Below, one piece after another: positions 40,773-50,065 of a DNA stretch of 51,156 nucleotides (positions are counted from its first letter, which is position 1; each line of letters starts with the position of its first letter). The stretch is from an uncultured Atopobium sp. (lineage in GTDB: Bacteria > Actinomycetota > Coriobacteriia > Coriobacteriales > Atopobiaceae): assembly GCA_937997345.1 (NCBI GenBank), contig CALKTD010000024.1, positions 1 to 51,156 on the forward strand, given 5' to 3'. Under the pieces are notes generated by a model. The model saw only the letters and a list, made by a program, of their open reading frames with translations. It was not told the origin of the DNA and ran no database searches. The translations under genes were made by a program, and so were the position numbers.

Positions 40773-42143
40773 CTATGACATTGTGTGCGGCAAAACGATG
40801 GTAAAACGTGTACCTACACCTTCGCGTGAAAGTACCTCAATAGAGCCGTCATGATTATCGACAATCCACTTAGCAATGGATAAGCCAAGTCCAGAACCCT
40901 CGTTGCTTTCAATACGAGCGTTGTCGGCTCTCCAGAATCTCTCAAAAATATGAGTGGCTGCTGTCTCGGACATACCTATGCCCTCATCTTCGATTGAAAC
41001 TTGAACGGTTTTCTCGTCATACGAGACGTTAAAGGAAATGGTGGTCTGAGCAGCAGAATATCGAGCAGCATTTTGCACGATGATACGGATAGACTGTTTA
41101 ATCATGGCGGTATCAGCAAGTACCTGATAGTGATCGTCCGTCAGTGTGCTCTGATCAAATTTCAGCGCATAGTGGTGAGTAGAATCAATCATTTCCGATT
41201 CTTCACATACCTCAGAAGTTATTCGCGCAAGATTAAGCTTAGTCTTTGTGAGGGTATTTCTTCCTGCGTCTCCGCGTGCTAAGAAGAGGAGCTGTTCAAC
41301 AAGATCATGCATGTGCTCGCTTTCGGATTTGAGGGCAGCAATGGACTCGTCAAGTACCGCTTCATCTGTCTTACCCCAGCGATCCAGCATGTCAGTATAA
41401 CCTCGGATAACAGCTATAGGCGTACGAAGCTCGTGGCTGGCATCGTTGACGAAGCGCATCTGTTGCAATTTTGCTTCTTGCATACGTTGAAGCAGTTTAT
41501 TCAAGGCAATCTCAATACTTGCTAAGTCTTGATCACCCGTTTGAATCTTAGGAGCGTTGATATTGGCTTCTTCAATTGCCTGTTCAAGACTCTTCATTTT
41601 CTCGCTTTTGACCAGAACGTCATTTGTTGTAGCTCCGGTAGAAAGAATATCAATATTTACCAGTTGATCGGCTTTAAGTGCAAGTATATTGAGGGGCTGA
41701 AGAGCTCTTCTGACACGACGCATGTCACCGAAGAATGACAACAGATCAATGATTTCCCAGATAAGGATTGCAATGTACATGGGCCAAAAACGAGCTAAGT
41801 CTACGCCCAAATCAAATATTTTTGCGCCAAAAGTAGGGCCATGAACAATGTATTTAAGGCTTGAGAGCCCGTGTAAGAAAGTGAACCCAATAAGAGAAAT
41901 AGAGTGAGACTCAGTAGGGAAAAATCCTAGGTAAAAAGTACCTTGTGGAACATGCTGGTTATACATATAAATAAAAATCAGAGCAATATTCACCAGTAAA
42001 AAGAGATTAAAGCCAACGTAATTCATCAGTTTACGCCACCAAAATCCCCAGGTAATAACTCCTGCAGTCGAGGAGTCGGAACGGGTAAAGAAAGACTTTT
42101 TATGCTCTTGTATGGTGGAACGATTATGCTTCTCTGATGACAT
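40773..42143 (-). CDS. Two-component sensor histidine kinase
   Basis: A 456-residue membrane kinase. Three hydrophobic segments lie near residues 42-60, 83-100 and 120-140. The dimerisation domain has FVNDASHELRTPIAVIRGYT with the phospho-His near 237. The ATPase domain has the N box (QSIRIIVQNAARYSA), the G1 box (DEGIGMS) and SEGSGLGLSIAKWIV-type text (NEGSGLGLSIAKWIVDNHDG). It resembles ArlS/CutS-type kinases. The sensory input is unknown, since the extracellular loop is short. ATG 42143 is chosen because GGAG lies six bases upstream; it overlaps the regulator stop by 20 bases. Confidence 0.92.
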   Translation of the reverse strand: MSSEKHNRSTIQEHKKSFFTRSDSSTAGVITWGFWWRKLMNYVGFNLFLLVNIALIFIYMYNQHVPQGTFYLGFFPTESHSISLIGFTFLHGLSSLKYIVHGPTFGAKIFDLGVDLARFWPMYIAILIWEIIDLLSFFGDMRRVRRALQPLNILALKADQLVNIDILSTGATTNDVLVKSEKMKSLEQAIEEANINAPKIQTGDQDLASIEIALNKLLQRMQEAKLQQMRFVNDASHELRTPIAVIRGYTDMLDRWGKTDEAVLDESIAALKSESEHMHDLVEQLLFLARGDAGRNTLTKTKLNLARITSEVCEESEMIDSTHHYALKFDQSTLTDDHYQVLADTAMIKQSIRIIVQNAARYSAAQTTISFNVSYDEKTVQVSIEDEGIGMSETAATHIFERFWRADNARIESNEGSGLGLSIAKWIVDNHDGSIEVLSREGVGTRFTIVLPHTMS

Positions 42144-42828
42144 ATCCGACTCCACGAACAGTAGTAATTAGTTTGATGTTATAGCGATCGTCAATTTTTG
42201 CACGCAGATGAGCAATATGAACATCAACGTTATTAGTTTCTCCGGCAAACTCATAACCCAAAGCTTCAGATGCAATACGCTCACGGCTCATAACAACACC
42301 AACATGTTCCATGAGCATACGAAGTACTTCAAACTCTTTAGTTGTAAGCTCAATCGAATCGTTATTTACACAGACTTCTCTGCGATCAACATCAAGTGCG
42401 ACGCCCTTAATTGTAAAGGCGCTTGTAGCAGCTGTTTGAGGAATTGTCGGAGAGTTTAAACTGTCTGCCTCATGATGCTTGAGGGCTACTCGGATGCGGG
42501 CAAGAAGTTCCTCTATTGCAAAAGGCTTGGTGAGGTAGTCATCTGCGCCCGCATCGAGACCAGCTACTTTATCCATAACCGAATCACGAGCAGTAAGCAT
42601 GATAGTTGGCGTGTTTTTCTCGCGACGAATCCTTCTAAGGACTTCTAGACCATTAAGCTGGGGGAGAAGTACATCAAGCAAGATAAGATCATAGTCATTT
42701 GACAGTGCTTTTTCAGCTCCAGTTCTTCCGTCAAGAGCTTTGTCTACCTCATAGCCCTCATGTTTAAGCTCGAGTTCTATAAAGCGTGCAATTTTTTCTT
42801 CGTCTTCAACGATAAGAACCTTAATCAT
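42124..42828 (-). CDS. OmpR-family response regulator
   Basis: A 234-residue regulator. The receiver domain has KVLIVEDEEKIARFIELELK with the acidic pair, the phospho-accepting Asp52 in YDLILLDVLLPQLNGLEVLR, the conserved Thr in PTIMLTAR, and the Lys in DYLTKPFAIEEL. The C-terminal winged helix runs from about 140 (LTTKEFEVLRMLMEHVGVVM, then NVDVHIAHLRAKIDD, TVRGVGYVIRE). It pairs with the overlapping histidine kinase. An inverted repeat (CCTAAA...TTTAGG, 42838-42865) sits just upstream of the gene and may be an autoregulatory site. Confidence 0.95.
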   Translation of the reverse strand: MIKVLIVEDEEKIARFIELELKHEGYEVDKALDGRTGAEKALSNDYDLILLDVLLPQLNGLEVLRRIRREKNTPTIMLTARDSVMDKVAGLDAGADDYLTKPFAIEELLARIRVALKHHEADSLNSPTIPQTAATSAFTIKGVALDVDRREVCVNNDSIELTTKEFEVLRMLMEHVGVVMSRERIASEALGYEFAGETNNVDVHIAHLRAKIDDRYNIKLITTVRGVGYVIREA

Positions 42829-42881
42829 TTTCTTGCCTAAATTTCGAAGTTTTCTACTTTAGGTTTGGAACCAATTGCATT

Positions 42882-43424
42882 TTATTTTTTGTCGATAACA
42901 TCTTTTTTGATGGAACCTGCTGCATCTGCAGCCTTATCCATTGCCTCATTTACATCAACAACAATAGGATAAGCTCCCTGGATGTGATAGCGCATTTCAA
43001 AGAAGAGACCAATGATGAGCAGCCAGAACGTAGCACCCCAGAGGAACAGACCAACAATCGGAATAATTACTGGCATGGCCATGAACTGCTCGCCACGACG
43101 AGTAACAATGAATTTTGTTTCTACACTCTTATGGAAGAGTTCCTTGCACTTTTCCCAAAGAGAAGACATATTCTCTGAGAAATCAGACTTTTTACTTGAT
43201 TCTTGGTAGGCAATTTGAGCTGCTTCCATTTCTGGAGAAACGTCTGCCTGTGCAGCTGACTCAGTAGTATAGTTTGCAGTCTGCTTAGTGGACTTGCCCT
43301 GCTTCTCGAGCCAAATAATTGCATCAAGAACATTATCATCACAAGTGTCAAGTGCTACCTTTGCGTCCTCGTAGCTTACGCCGCACTTCTCGCGAATTAC
43401 TTCAACCTTTTCGAGCTTTTCCAT
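42882..43424 (-). CDS. DUF4342 protein with UBA-like N-terminus
   Basis: A 180-residue protein. Residues 1-45 (EKVEVIREKCGVSYEDAKVA, then LDTCDDNVLDAIIWLE) form a UBA/TS-N-like three-helix domain. A variable linker follows. The DUF4342 core spans about 105-165: KSVETKFIVTRRGEQFMAMP followed by a hydrophobic segment (VIIPIVGLFLWGATFWLLII) of one or two membrane helices. The function is unknown. It is encoded upstream of the two-component genes on the same strand, with about 50 bases between them, and could share a transcript. GGAAGCTGATC precedes the ATG. Confidence 0.8.
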   Translation of the reverse strand: MEKLEKVEVIREKCGVSYEDAKVALDTCDDNVLDAIIWLEKQGKSTKQTANYTTESAAQADVSPEMEAAQIAYQESSKKSDFSENMSSLWEKCKELFHKSVETKFIVTRRGEQFMAMPVIIPIVGLFLWGATFWLLIIGLFFEMRYHIQGAYPIVVDVNEAMDKAADAAGSIKKDVIDKK

Positions 43425-43745
43425 GATCAGCTTCCTTTCGAGATGTTAAAGACGCCTCTCGTCTTCGTGATACATGGTCTCTTATAAAGATTAACCAATT
43501 ATTGAGGTTAGATTAAGCTTTCATAAGTATTTTAATGGGATTGTTTACACGTCTCAATTACAGACAGTGGCTTACCATTTACCGATTACTTACAAAACTA
43601 GCTTGTTTTAGCTGTTAAGTAGTTTGAAACTAATAAATAGTTATATATAGCTAACTTATGGCAGTTGAAGCTTTGCTTTCTCTGTCAAAGCCAGCCTGAA
43701 TAACAGACATTACATTGTGAGTTTGTGGCAGGAGGCGGTGTAGGT
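43425..43745. other. Divergent intergenic region, DUF4342 gene and ABC exporter genes
   Basis: About 320 AT-rich bases with no gene. It should hold divergent promoters. An A/T-rich block around 43625-43660 (TAGTTATATATAGCTAACT contains a short inverted repeat) is the only structured part I can see. No regulator binding site can be named. Confidence 0.4.
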
Positions 43746-45545
43746 ATGGCAAGTTGTCAGAACCAAAGTGTTCAAGCTACTGAGTCCAACCAAAATACAA
43801 AACAAGATTCTCAGCAATCAGAAGTAAATCCCGTTGCGGTGTTGCTCGAGTGGTCAGACAGAAAAAGTATGTATGCACTGTCTGTCATTCTTGCCATTAT
43901 TGGTGTCTTGGGAGGAATGGTGCCCTACGTTGCTGCAGGCAATATGGTGGTTGGCATCTTTGATGGAATTCAAGAATGGCCATTTTATCTGCATTGGGGA
44001 CTTATAGCGGGCCTCAGCTATTTGATAAAGATTATCTTCCACCACCTTTCAACTATCGTTTCTCATAAGGCAACATTTGCAACAATTGCAAACATGCGCA
44101 CCCGAGTGGCAAAGAAGCTGACAACTATCCCCATGGGATATGTGCTTGATACTCCTTCGGGCTCCCTCAAACGCCTGTTAGTCGAGAAGATCGATAGCAT
44201 TGAAACCACACTTGCTCATGCAGTTCCTGAATTAACTTCAAACCTTACAGCTGCTTTTGCGGTTTTTGTGTACCTCATTGTTTTAGACTGGCGACTTGCT
44301 CTTGCTGCTTTGCTCACTATTATCGTGGGACTTGCCTGTTTATCAGGCATGATGAAGGACTATGAGTATTGGTATCAGAATACTATCGTAACTGGTAAAG
44401 AGATGAATAATGCCTCAGTTGAGTATGTGTCAGGAATTGAGGTAATTAAGGCTTTTGGACAGTCCGCAAGTTCTTACGAGAAGTTCTCAAAGGCTGTTTA
44501 TGCTTCCGCCCATGCTTTTATTGATTGGATGAGGCACTGCCAAATCTGGCAGGATGCCATGCTGTCAATTGCCCCTGCAACATTAGTAACGGTATTGCCT
44601 CTTGGATGCTTGTTTGTACTTCAAGGATCTCTTTCTCCATCTACATTTGTCATGTGTGCCGTGCTTTCTCTAGGAATTTTTCAGCCGCTCTTTGAAGCAA
44701 TGAGCTTTATGGATTCCCTTGCACAGGTTGGCTCTGTTGTTAAAGAAATTTCTGAGGTTTTGAATTACCCAGATCAGGTGAGAGCTAAGGCTCCTTGCAC
44801 ACTTGAAGGGACTGAAATTAAGCTAAGCGATGTTCGTTTCTCGTATGGAAGTAACGAGGTCATCCACGGAATTAATCTAGATATTGAGCCAGGACAAGTT
44901 ACGGCACTTGTTGGTCCAAGTGGATCAGGTAAGTCTACTGTTGCACGGCTTATCGCAGGTTTCTGGGATCCAAATGAAGGGTCTGTTTCTATTGGAGGAC
45001 AAGATATTCGCTCCTGTACTCCATCTCAACTTGCAAACCTCGTAGCTTATGTTGACCAAGATAGTTACCTTTTTGATGAAACCATTATGGAAAACATCAG
45101 AATGGGCAAAAAAGATGCCACCGATGATGAGGTTATTGCCTGTGCAAAAGCTTCTGGCTGCCATAACTTTATCCAATCACTTCCTCACGGCTATCAAACG
45201 GTTGTAGGAGGCTCAGGTGGGCACCTTTCTGGCGGAGAACGCCAGCGTGTAGCAATTGCACGAGCTATGCTCAAAAATGCGCCGATTATTATGCTGGATG
45301 AAGCAACAGCTTACGCGGATCCAGAATCTGAAGCAGAGGTTGAATCTGCAGTTGCAAAACTGGTAGCTGGTAAAACGCTGGTAGTTATTGCGCATCGTCT
45401 ATCAACCGTACAAAATGCCGACAAAATTGTTGTCGTTAATAATGGCTCCATTGAATCTGAGGGTACTCACGAGCAGCTTATGGAGACATGTCCGCTCTAC
45501 GCAACCATGTATCGCGCTCATATCGGCGCACTTGATGAGGCTTAA
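43746..45545 (+). CDS. ABC exporter half-transporter, first subunit
   Basis: A 599-residue half-transporter with an N-terminal six-helix membrane domain (about 35-320) and a nucleotide-binding domain (about 345-590). Motifs: VGPSGSGKSTVARLIAGFWD (Walker A), LSGGERQRVAIARAML (signature), PIIMLDEATAYADPESE (Walker B; the D-loop is AYADPESE instead of SALD) and VIAHRLSTVQ. The AxADPE D-loop is typical of the IrtAB/YbtPQ-like branch, which includes importers of siderophores despite the exporter fold. The substrate is not determinable here. ATG 43746 has GGAGG about ten bases upstream. The partner follows after 14 bases. Confidence 0.9.
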   Translation: MASCQNQSVQATESNQNTKQDSQQSEVNPVAVLLEWSDRKSMYALSVILAIIGVLGGMVPYVAAGNMVVGIFDGIQEWPFYLHWGLIAGLSYLIKIIFHHLSTIVSHKATFATIANMRTRVAKKLTTIPMGYVLDTPSGSLKRLLVEKIDSIETTLAHAVPELTSNLTAAFAVFVYLIVLDWRLALAALLTIIVGLACLSGMMKDYEYWYQNTIVTGKEMNNASVEYVSGIEVIKAFGQSASSYEKFSKAVYASAHAFIDWMRHCQIWQDAMLSIAPATLVTVLPLGCLFVLQGSLSPSTFVMCAVLSLGIFQPLFEAMSFMDSLAQVGSVVKEISEVLNYPDQVRAKAPCTLEGTEIKLSDVRFSYGSNEVIHGINLDIEPGQVTALVGPSGSGKSTVARLIAGFWDPNEGSVSIGGQDIRSCTPSQLANLVAYVDQDSYLFDETIMENIRMGKKDATDDEVIACAKASGCHNFIQSLPHGYQTVVGGSGGHLSGGERQRVAIARAMLKNAPIIMLDEATAYADPESEAEVESAVAKLVAGKTLVVIAHRLSTVQNADKIVVVNNGSIESEGTHEQLMETCPLYATMYRAHIGALDEA

Positions 45546-45559
45546 GGAGGGGAGTAGCA

Positions 45560-47293
45560 ATGTTATCTGTCTTAAAAATGTACTTTCAGTTTGGAAGTTC
45601 TTATTGCCAGAAACTCCACAAGGGCCTGTTCTTCACCATTCTTGGCTGCCTCTTTGAAGGCGTGCAAATAACGGCGCTTTGGATTGTTTTTACAGCGCTG
45701 TCTACGGATACGCTCTCAACCCAGACGATAGTTTCTGCGCTGGGAGTTATGCTTCTGAGCATTATAGGAGCGTTCATCTGCGCTCATTTTAAGAGCGAGA
45801 ATTTCTGTGATGCTAATTTCAGTATGGCTGGTGCCAAGCGCGCGGAAATTGGCGACACGTTGCGCCGTCTACCTATGGGTTACTTTAACGAGAATAGCCT
45901 TGGAGAAGTAACAGCTGTTATGACCAACCAGCTAGATGTAATGCAAAATCTTGGCGGCTTGCTCTATATGATGGTTTTTGGTGGTTTGGCCTTAACAGCA
46001 ATTATTGTTGCGTTCCTGTTTGTATTTTGTTGGCAATTAGGCCTTATAACTGCAGCTACATTTGCTCTTTTCTGCATAACTATGGAGCTCTTGCAGGCCT
46101 ATGTGCGCAATACATCAGATGATTATGTAGCAGCAAATACTACTTTGATTAGCTTCGTTCTTGAGTATGTTCGCGGCATTAGCGTGGTAAGGGCATTTTC
46201 CCTTATTGATGACGCTGAGGGAAAGTACGCCAAAGCAGTTGATGATTGCCGCGTTCAAGCGCTCAAACTTGAGTTTAAGGCGCTTCGTTTCTCAGTTTTG
46301 CAGATGGTTATCTCTAAGGCCACTAGCATTATTATGTGCCTGGTATCAGTTGGTCTATGGCTATCTGGAACACTTGATACAGCTACGTGCTTAACCGTAG
46401 TGGTTATGTCGTTTATGTTGTTCAGCCGTCTCGAATCTGCTGGTCGTTTCTCAACTATTTTGCGTAACATTGAAATTGCAATGGAGCAAACAAACGCTAT
46501 TCTCGCCACACCTGCAATGGAGGAGGGAGAAGGTCTGGAGAAAGCGGATTCTTGCGACATAGAGCTTTCTCATGTCTCGTTTGGCTACGATGACAGGCAA
46601 ATTCTTGACGATGTGAGCCTCTCGATTCCTGCAGGTACTTCTTGTGCCATTGTAGGTCCAAGTGGATCAGGTAAGACAACGCTTGTCCGCTTGATTGAAC
46701 GTTTCTGGGATGTGAAATCAGGCAAGGTTATGCTTGGCAACCACGATGTGCGTGACTATAAAGTTGATGCACTTCTACAAAATTTCTCTACCGTTTTTCA
46801 GGGCGTATTCCTTTTTGATGATACCATCGAGAACAACATCAAGTTTGGTAATCCAAGTGCAACTCATGAGCAAGTAGTTGACGCAGCTAAGCGTGCCTGC
46901 TGTGAAGAGTTTATCCAGGCATTACCTGACGGATATGAAACACGCTTAGGAGAAGGCGGCTCAATGCTTTCTGGTGGCGAGCGCCAACGTCTTTCTATTG
47001 CACGCGCTATCTTAAAAGATGCGCCAATCGTGGTGCTTGATGAAGCTACGGCTAATGTTGATCCAGAAAACGAGCTTGAACTCCAGCGCGCAATTGCCGA
47101 GCTCACAAAGTCTAAGACTGTCATTATGATTGCACATCGCTTAAAAACGGTGCGAAATGCAAATCAGATACTTGTTCTGGACCAGGGGCGTATTGTTCAG
47201 CGGGGAACTCATGAATCTCTCATGAAAGAAGGCGGCATCTACGCTGATTTTGTTAACATGCGCGAGAAAACCGTCGGATGGAAAATTGCGTAA
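45560..47293 (+). CDS. ABC exporter half-transporter, second subunit
   Basis: A 577-residue half-transporter with six predicted membrane helices (about 20-300) and an ATPase domain (about 325-570). Motifs: VGPSGSGKTTLVRLIERFWD, LSGGERQRLSIARAIL, PIVVLDEATANVDPENE and IAHRLKTVRNA. Together with the preceding gene it should form a heterodimer. The D-loop NVDPENE again places it in the IrtB/YbtQ-like group. AAGGAGGGGAG precedes the ATG. No transcription factor or substrate-related gene flanks the pair. Confidence 0.9.
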   Translation: MLSVLKMYFQFGSSYCQKLHKGLFFTILGCLFEGVQITALWIVFTALSTDTLSTQTIVSALGVMLLSIIGAFICAHFKSENFCDANFSMAGAKRAEIGDTLRRLPMGYFNENSLGEVTAVMTNQLDVMQNLGGLLYMMVFGGLALTAIIVAFLFVFCWQLGLITAATFALFCITMELLQAYVRNTSDDYVAANTTLISFVLEYVRGISVVRAFSLIDDAEGKYAKAVDDCRVQALKLEFKALRFSVLQMVISKATSIIMCLVSVGLWLSGTLDTATCLTVVVMSFMLFSRLESAGRFSTILRNIEIAMEQTNAILATPAMEEGEGLEKADSCDIELSHVSFGYDDRQILDDVSLSIPAGTSCAIVGPSGSGKTTLVRLIERFWDVKSGKVMLGNHDVRDYKVDALLQNFSTVFQGVFLFDDTIENNIKFGNPSATHEQVVDAAKRACCEEFIQALPDGYETRLGEGGSMLSGGERQRLSIARAILKDAPIVVLDEATANVDPENELELQRAIAELTKSKTVIMIAHRLKTVRNANQILVLDQGRIVQRGTHESLMKEGGIYADFVNMREKTVGWKIA

Positions 47294-47331
47294 CTACTGG
47301 CAAGTTGCTGAGAAATATCACATGTAAAAAA

Positions 47332-47360
47332 TATGCACCCAAGCAGCGCTTGGGTGCATA
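47332..47360 (-). terminator. Terminator between the ABC pair and pyruvate kinase
   Basis: TATGCACCCAAGC and GCTTGGGTGCATA form a perfect 13-bp stem around AGC. Read on the minus strand it is followed by TTTTTT, so it best serves pyruvate kinase, but the hairpin may also stop the plus-strand ABC transcript. Confidence 0.9.
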
Positions 47361-47383
47361 TAATGTTAAAGCTGAAATGCGGT

Positions 47384-48826
47384 TTACTGAACCTGACAAA
47401 TCATAGCCACATTAGTTGAAGTGGTGTAGTCACCAAGACGTGGGCTGGTATGAGGATCGCCAGCAGTCAGAACAACAATATCGCCAGTCTCAACAACGCC
47501 AACTTCCTTTGCAACGTTCAGAGCGTTGTACATGGTGTTAGAAAGCGTGCCCTGCTCAGAGGTCTTGAATGCATAGACACCCCAATAGAAGCAGGTACGA
47601 CGAACTGCCTCATCAGATGGAGACATTGCATACAGAGGACGCTTTGGACGGAAGTTAGAAACAAGGCGAGCAGTACGGCCAGAGTGTGTTGGGCAGATGA
47701 TGCACTTAGCGTCAACACGGATTGCCATATCAACTGCAGCAAAGCCAGTAGCGCCGTTGACGTTCTTAAGGCCCTCACGCTGGTGATAGACATCCTTGAC
47801 TGGCAGGTACTTCTCGGTCTCCTTGCAGATGGAAGCCATAGTCTTTACTGCCTCAACAGGGTACTTACCAGCTGCGGACTCACCAGAAAGCATGACGCAG
47901 TCAGTGCCGTCATAGATTGCGTTAGCAACGTCGGTAACCTCTGCACGGGTTGGGCGAGGGTTGCGAATCATAGAGTCAAGCATCTGAGTTGCGGTGATGA
48001 CAGGCTTATAAGCGTCGTTGCATTTCTTGATGATAGTCTTCTGGATGTGAGGAACCTCAGCTGCAGGAACCTCAACGCCAAGGTCACCACGGGCAACCAT
48101 GATGCCGTTAGAAGCTGCAAGAATCTCGTCAAAGTTCTTTACGCCAAGAGCGGACTCAATCTTAGGGAAGATCTGTACGTTAGGAGTGCCCATCTCACGG
48201 CAGATGTTACGAATTTCCTCAACTGCAGCGCCATCACGAATGAAGGAAGCAGCAATTGCATCAATACCAAGCTCGCAACCAAACATGATGTCTGCGCGGT
48301 CCTGCTCAGTGACGGAAGGAAGGCCAATGTTGACGTTAGGAACGTTTACGCCCTTCTTCTCGCCAAGCTCACCACCGTTGATAATCTTGCAGTACATGTC
48401 AGTGCCCTCAACGTGGTCAACCTCAAGGCCAATGAGACCGTCATCAATAAGGATGATGGAGCCCTTCTGGACCTCTTTTGGAAGATTCTTGTAGTCAAGT
48501 GAAAAGCGCTTAGCGTTGCCGATGACGTCATCATCAGTGGTGACAATTACGGAATCACCAGTAGTAAGGGTGACCTTCTTACCATCCTCGAGAAGACCGG
48601 TGCGAACCTCAGGACCCTTTGTATCAAGCATGATAGCAATAGGAATACCAAGTTCATCAGAGATAGAACGAACGCGACCAATCATAGTGCGGTGATACTC
48701 ATGGCTACCGTGCGAGAAGTTAAAACGTGCGACGTTCATGCCAGCAAGAATGAGCTCACGAAGGACCTCATCACTTTCTGTAGCAGGACCCATAGTACAA
48801 ACAATCTTGGTCTTTTTGCGAGCCAT
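47384..48826 (-). CDS. pyk: Pyruvate kinase
   Basis: A 480-residue glycolytic enzyme. Motifs: KTKIVCTMGPATESDEVL at the start, NFSHGSHEYH, MLDTKGPEVRTG, the signature IFPKIESALGVKNFDEILA with the catalytic Lys, MVARGDLGVEVP and TATQMLDSM. The extra C-terminal PEP-utiliser-like domain of some Firmicutes is absent. It makes pyruvate and ATP from phosphoenolpyruvate, feeding the D-lactate dehydrogenase encoded upstream. ATG 48826 follows AAGGAGAG; the frame is open further upstream, but the extra residues are not part of the family. Confidence 0.96.
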   Translation of the reverse strand: MARKKTKIVCTMGPATESDEVLRELILAGMNVARFNFSHGSHEYHRTMIGRVRSISDELGIPIAIMLDTKGPEVRTGLLEDGKKVTLTTGDSVIVTTDDDVIGNAKRFSLDYKNLPKEVQKGSIILIDDGLIGLEVDHVEGTDMYCKIINGGELGEKKGVNVPNVNIGLPSVTEQDRADIMFGCELGIDAIAASFIRDGAAVEEIRNICREMGTPNVQIFPKIESALGVKNFDEILAASNGIMVARGDLGVEVPAAEVPHIQKTIIKKCNDAYKPVITATQMLDSMIRNPRPTRAEVTDVANAIYDGTDCVMLSGESAAGKYPVEAVKTMASICKETEKYLPVKDVYHQREGLKNVNGATGFAAVDMAIRVDAKCIICPTHSGRTARLVSNFRPKRPLYAMSPSDEAVRRTCFYWGVYAFKTSEQGTLSNTMYNALNVAKEVGVVETGDIVVLTAGDPHTSPRLGDYTTSTNVAMICQVQ

Positions 48827-48905
48827 ATCTCTCCTTTTCATAGGAATTGAAATCACATTCGATTATTAATAGTAACCGTTTTCAGAGCGTTTGTTTTTCT
48901 GGTAC

Positions 48906-49910
48906 TTAGCAAACCACACTTTTATCAACGTAGTCAGTACCCTCAGCAAAAGCAGTTGCGTTATTAAGAGTAACCTGAGCAATCTGAGAAAGTGCCTCAT
49001 GAGTAAAGAATGCCTGGTGACTTGTCATAACTACGTTAGGGAAAGAGCAGAGCGTAGAGGTAACTGAATCAAAGACCTCAGCTCCGCGGTCCTTATAGAC
49101 GTTTGGATTTTCCTCTTCATAAACGTCAAGGCCACAAGCACCAATTTTGCCAGAAAGAATGCCGCGAATAAGAGCATTGGTATCAATAAGTCCACCGCGA
49201 CCAGTATTAACAAGGATGACGCCATCTTTCATCTTTCCGATGGTCTTATCGTTAATCATGTGGTAGCTCTCGTCATTTAAGAAAGCGTGGAGTGAAATAA
49301 AGTCCGAACGCTCCCAAAGCTCATCGTAGCTGACATACTCATCAACAACGTGCTCGTCATTGACAAGGCTCATATTTGGATACAGGTCTGCACCAAGGAC
49401 GTGCATGCCAAAACCCTTGCAGATACGGCAAAGTGCTGCGCCAATACGACCAGTTCCAACAATGCCGGCAGTTTTGCCGTGAAGCGTATCGCCAACAAGG
49501 CCAACAAGCGAGAAGTTATTCTCACGAATTCTAATGTAGCCACGGTGAATACGACGGTTAGCAGCAAGAGCAAGACCCATAGCGTGCTCTGCGATTGCCT
49601 CAGGGGAGTAAGCAGGTACGCGCGTAACCGTAATGCCAAGGTCTTTAGCAGCGTTAACATCAACAGCGTCAAAGCCAGCGCAGCGCATGAGCAGCAGCTT
49701 AACGTCAAAGCCGGCAAGAATCTCAAGAGTCAGAATTGAAGCGTCTGCATTAACAAAAGCGCAGACAGCGTCATAACCCTTAGCAAAGCCTGCGGTCATA
49801 GGCGTAAGGTTTGACTCAATGTAGTCGATTGAAACATCTGGATACTTTGGAAGCTCAAGGTTGAAAGAATCCTTGTCATAACTTTGAGCACCATAAAACA
49901 GGATTTTCAT
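48906..49910 (-). CDS. ldhA: D-lactate dehydrogenase / D-2-hydroxyacid dehydrogenase
   Basis: A 334-residue NAD-dependent enzyme. Text typical of fermentative D-LDH: LLLMRCAGFDAVDVNAAKDL with the substrate Arg region, VPAYSPEAIAEHAMGLALA, TAGIVGTGRIGAALCRI (NAD loop G-x-G-x-x-G), VILVNTGRGGLIDTNAL with the conserved Arg, CGLDVYEEE with the Glu, and MTSHQAFFTHEAL with the catalytic His. It reduces pyruvate to D-lactate. It lies 79 bases upstream of pyk on the same strand, so the two last steps of lactic fermentation may be co-expressed. GGAGGCAGTT precedes the ATG. Confidence 0.93.
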   Translation of the reverse strand: MKILFYGAQSYDKDSFNLELPKYPDVSIDYIESNLTPMTAGFAKGYDAVCAFVNADASILTLEILAGFDVKLLLMRCAGFDAVDVNAAKDLGITVTRVPAYSPEAIAEHAMGLALAANRRIHRGYIRIRENNFSLVGLVGDTLHGKTAGIVGTGRIGAALCRICKGFGMHVLGADLYPNMSLVNDEHVVDEYVSYDELWERSDFISLHAFLNDESYHMINDKTIGKMKDGVILVNTGRGGLIDTNALIRGILSGKIGACGLDVYEEENPNVYKDRGAEVFDSVTSTLCSFPNVVMTSHQAFFTHEALSQIAQVTLNNATAFAEGTDYVDKSVVC

Positions 49911-50065
49911 AACTGCCTCCTTGCCAAAATTAACGTTTGGCTTATGTTGTTATGTTCTGCGCTTATTGTACCCCCTTGGATAACGATTATTTGCCACATA
50001 ACAGGAGTTTTGAGAAATATTTATAAGGTTTGAAATAAGAAAGAATACAGTAAAATGATAGAGCA

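Noticed and set aside
47450..48502. 350-residue plus-strand open frame opposite pyruvate kinase
   Set aside because: Antisense shadow of a highly conserved gene; no motifs.
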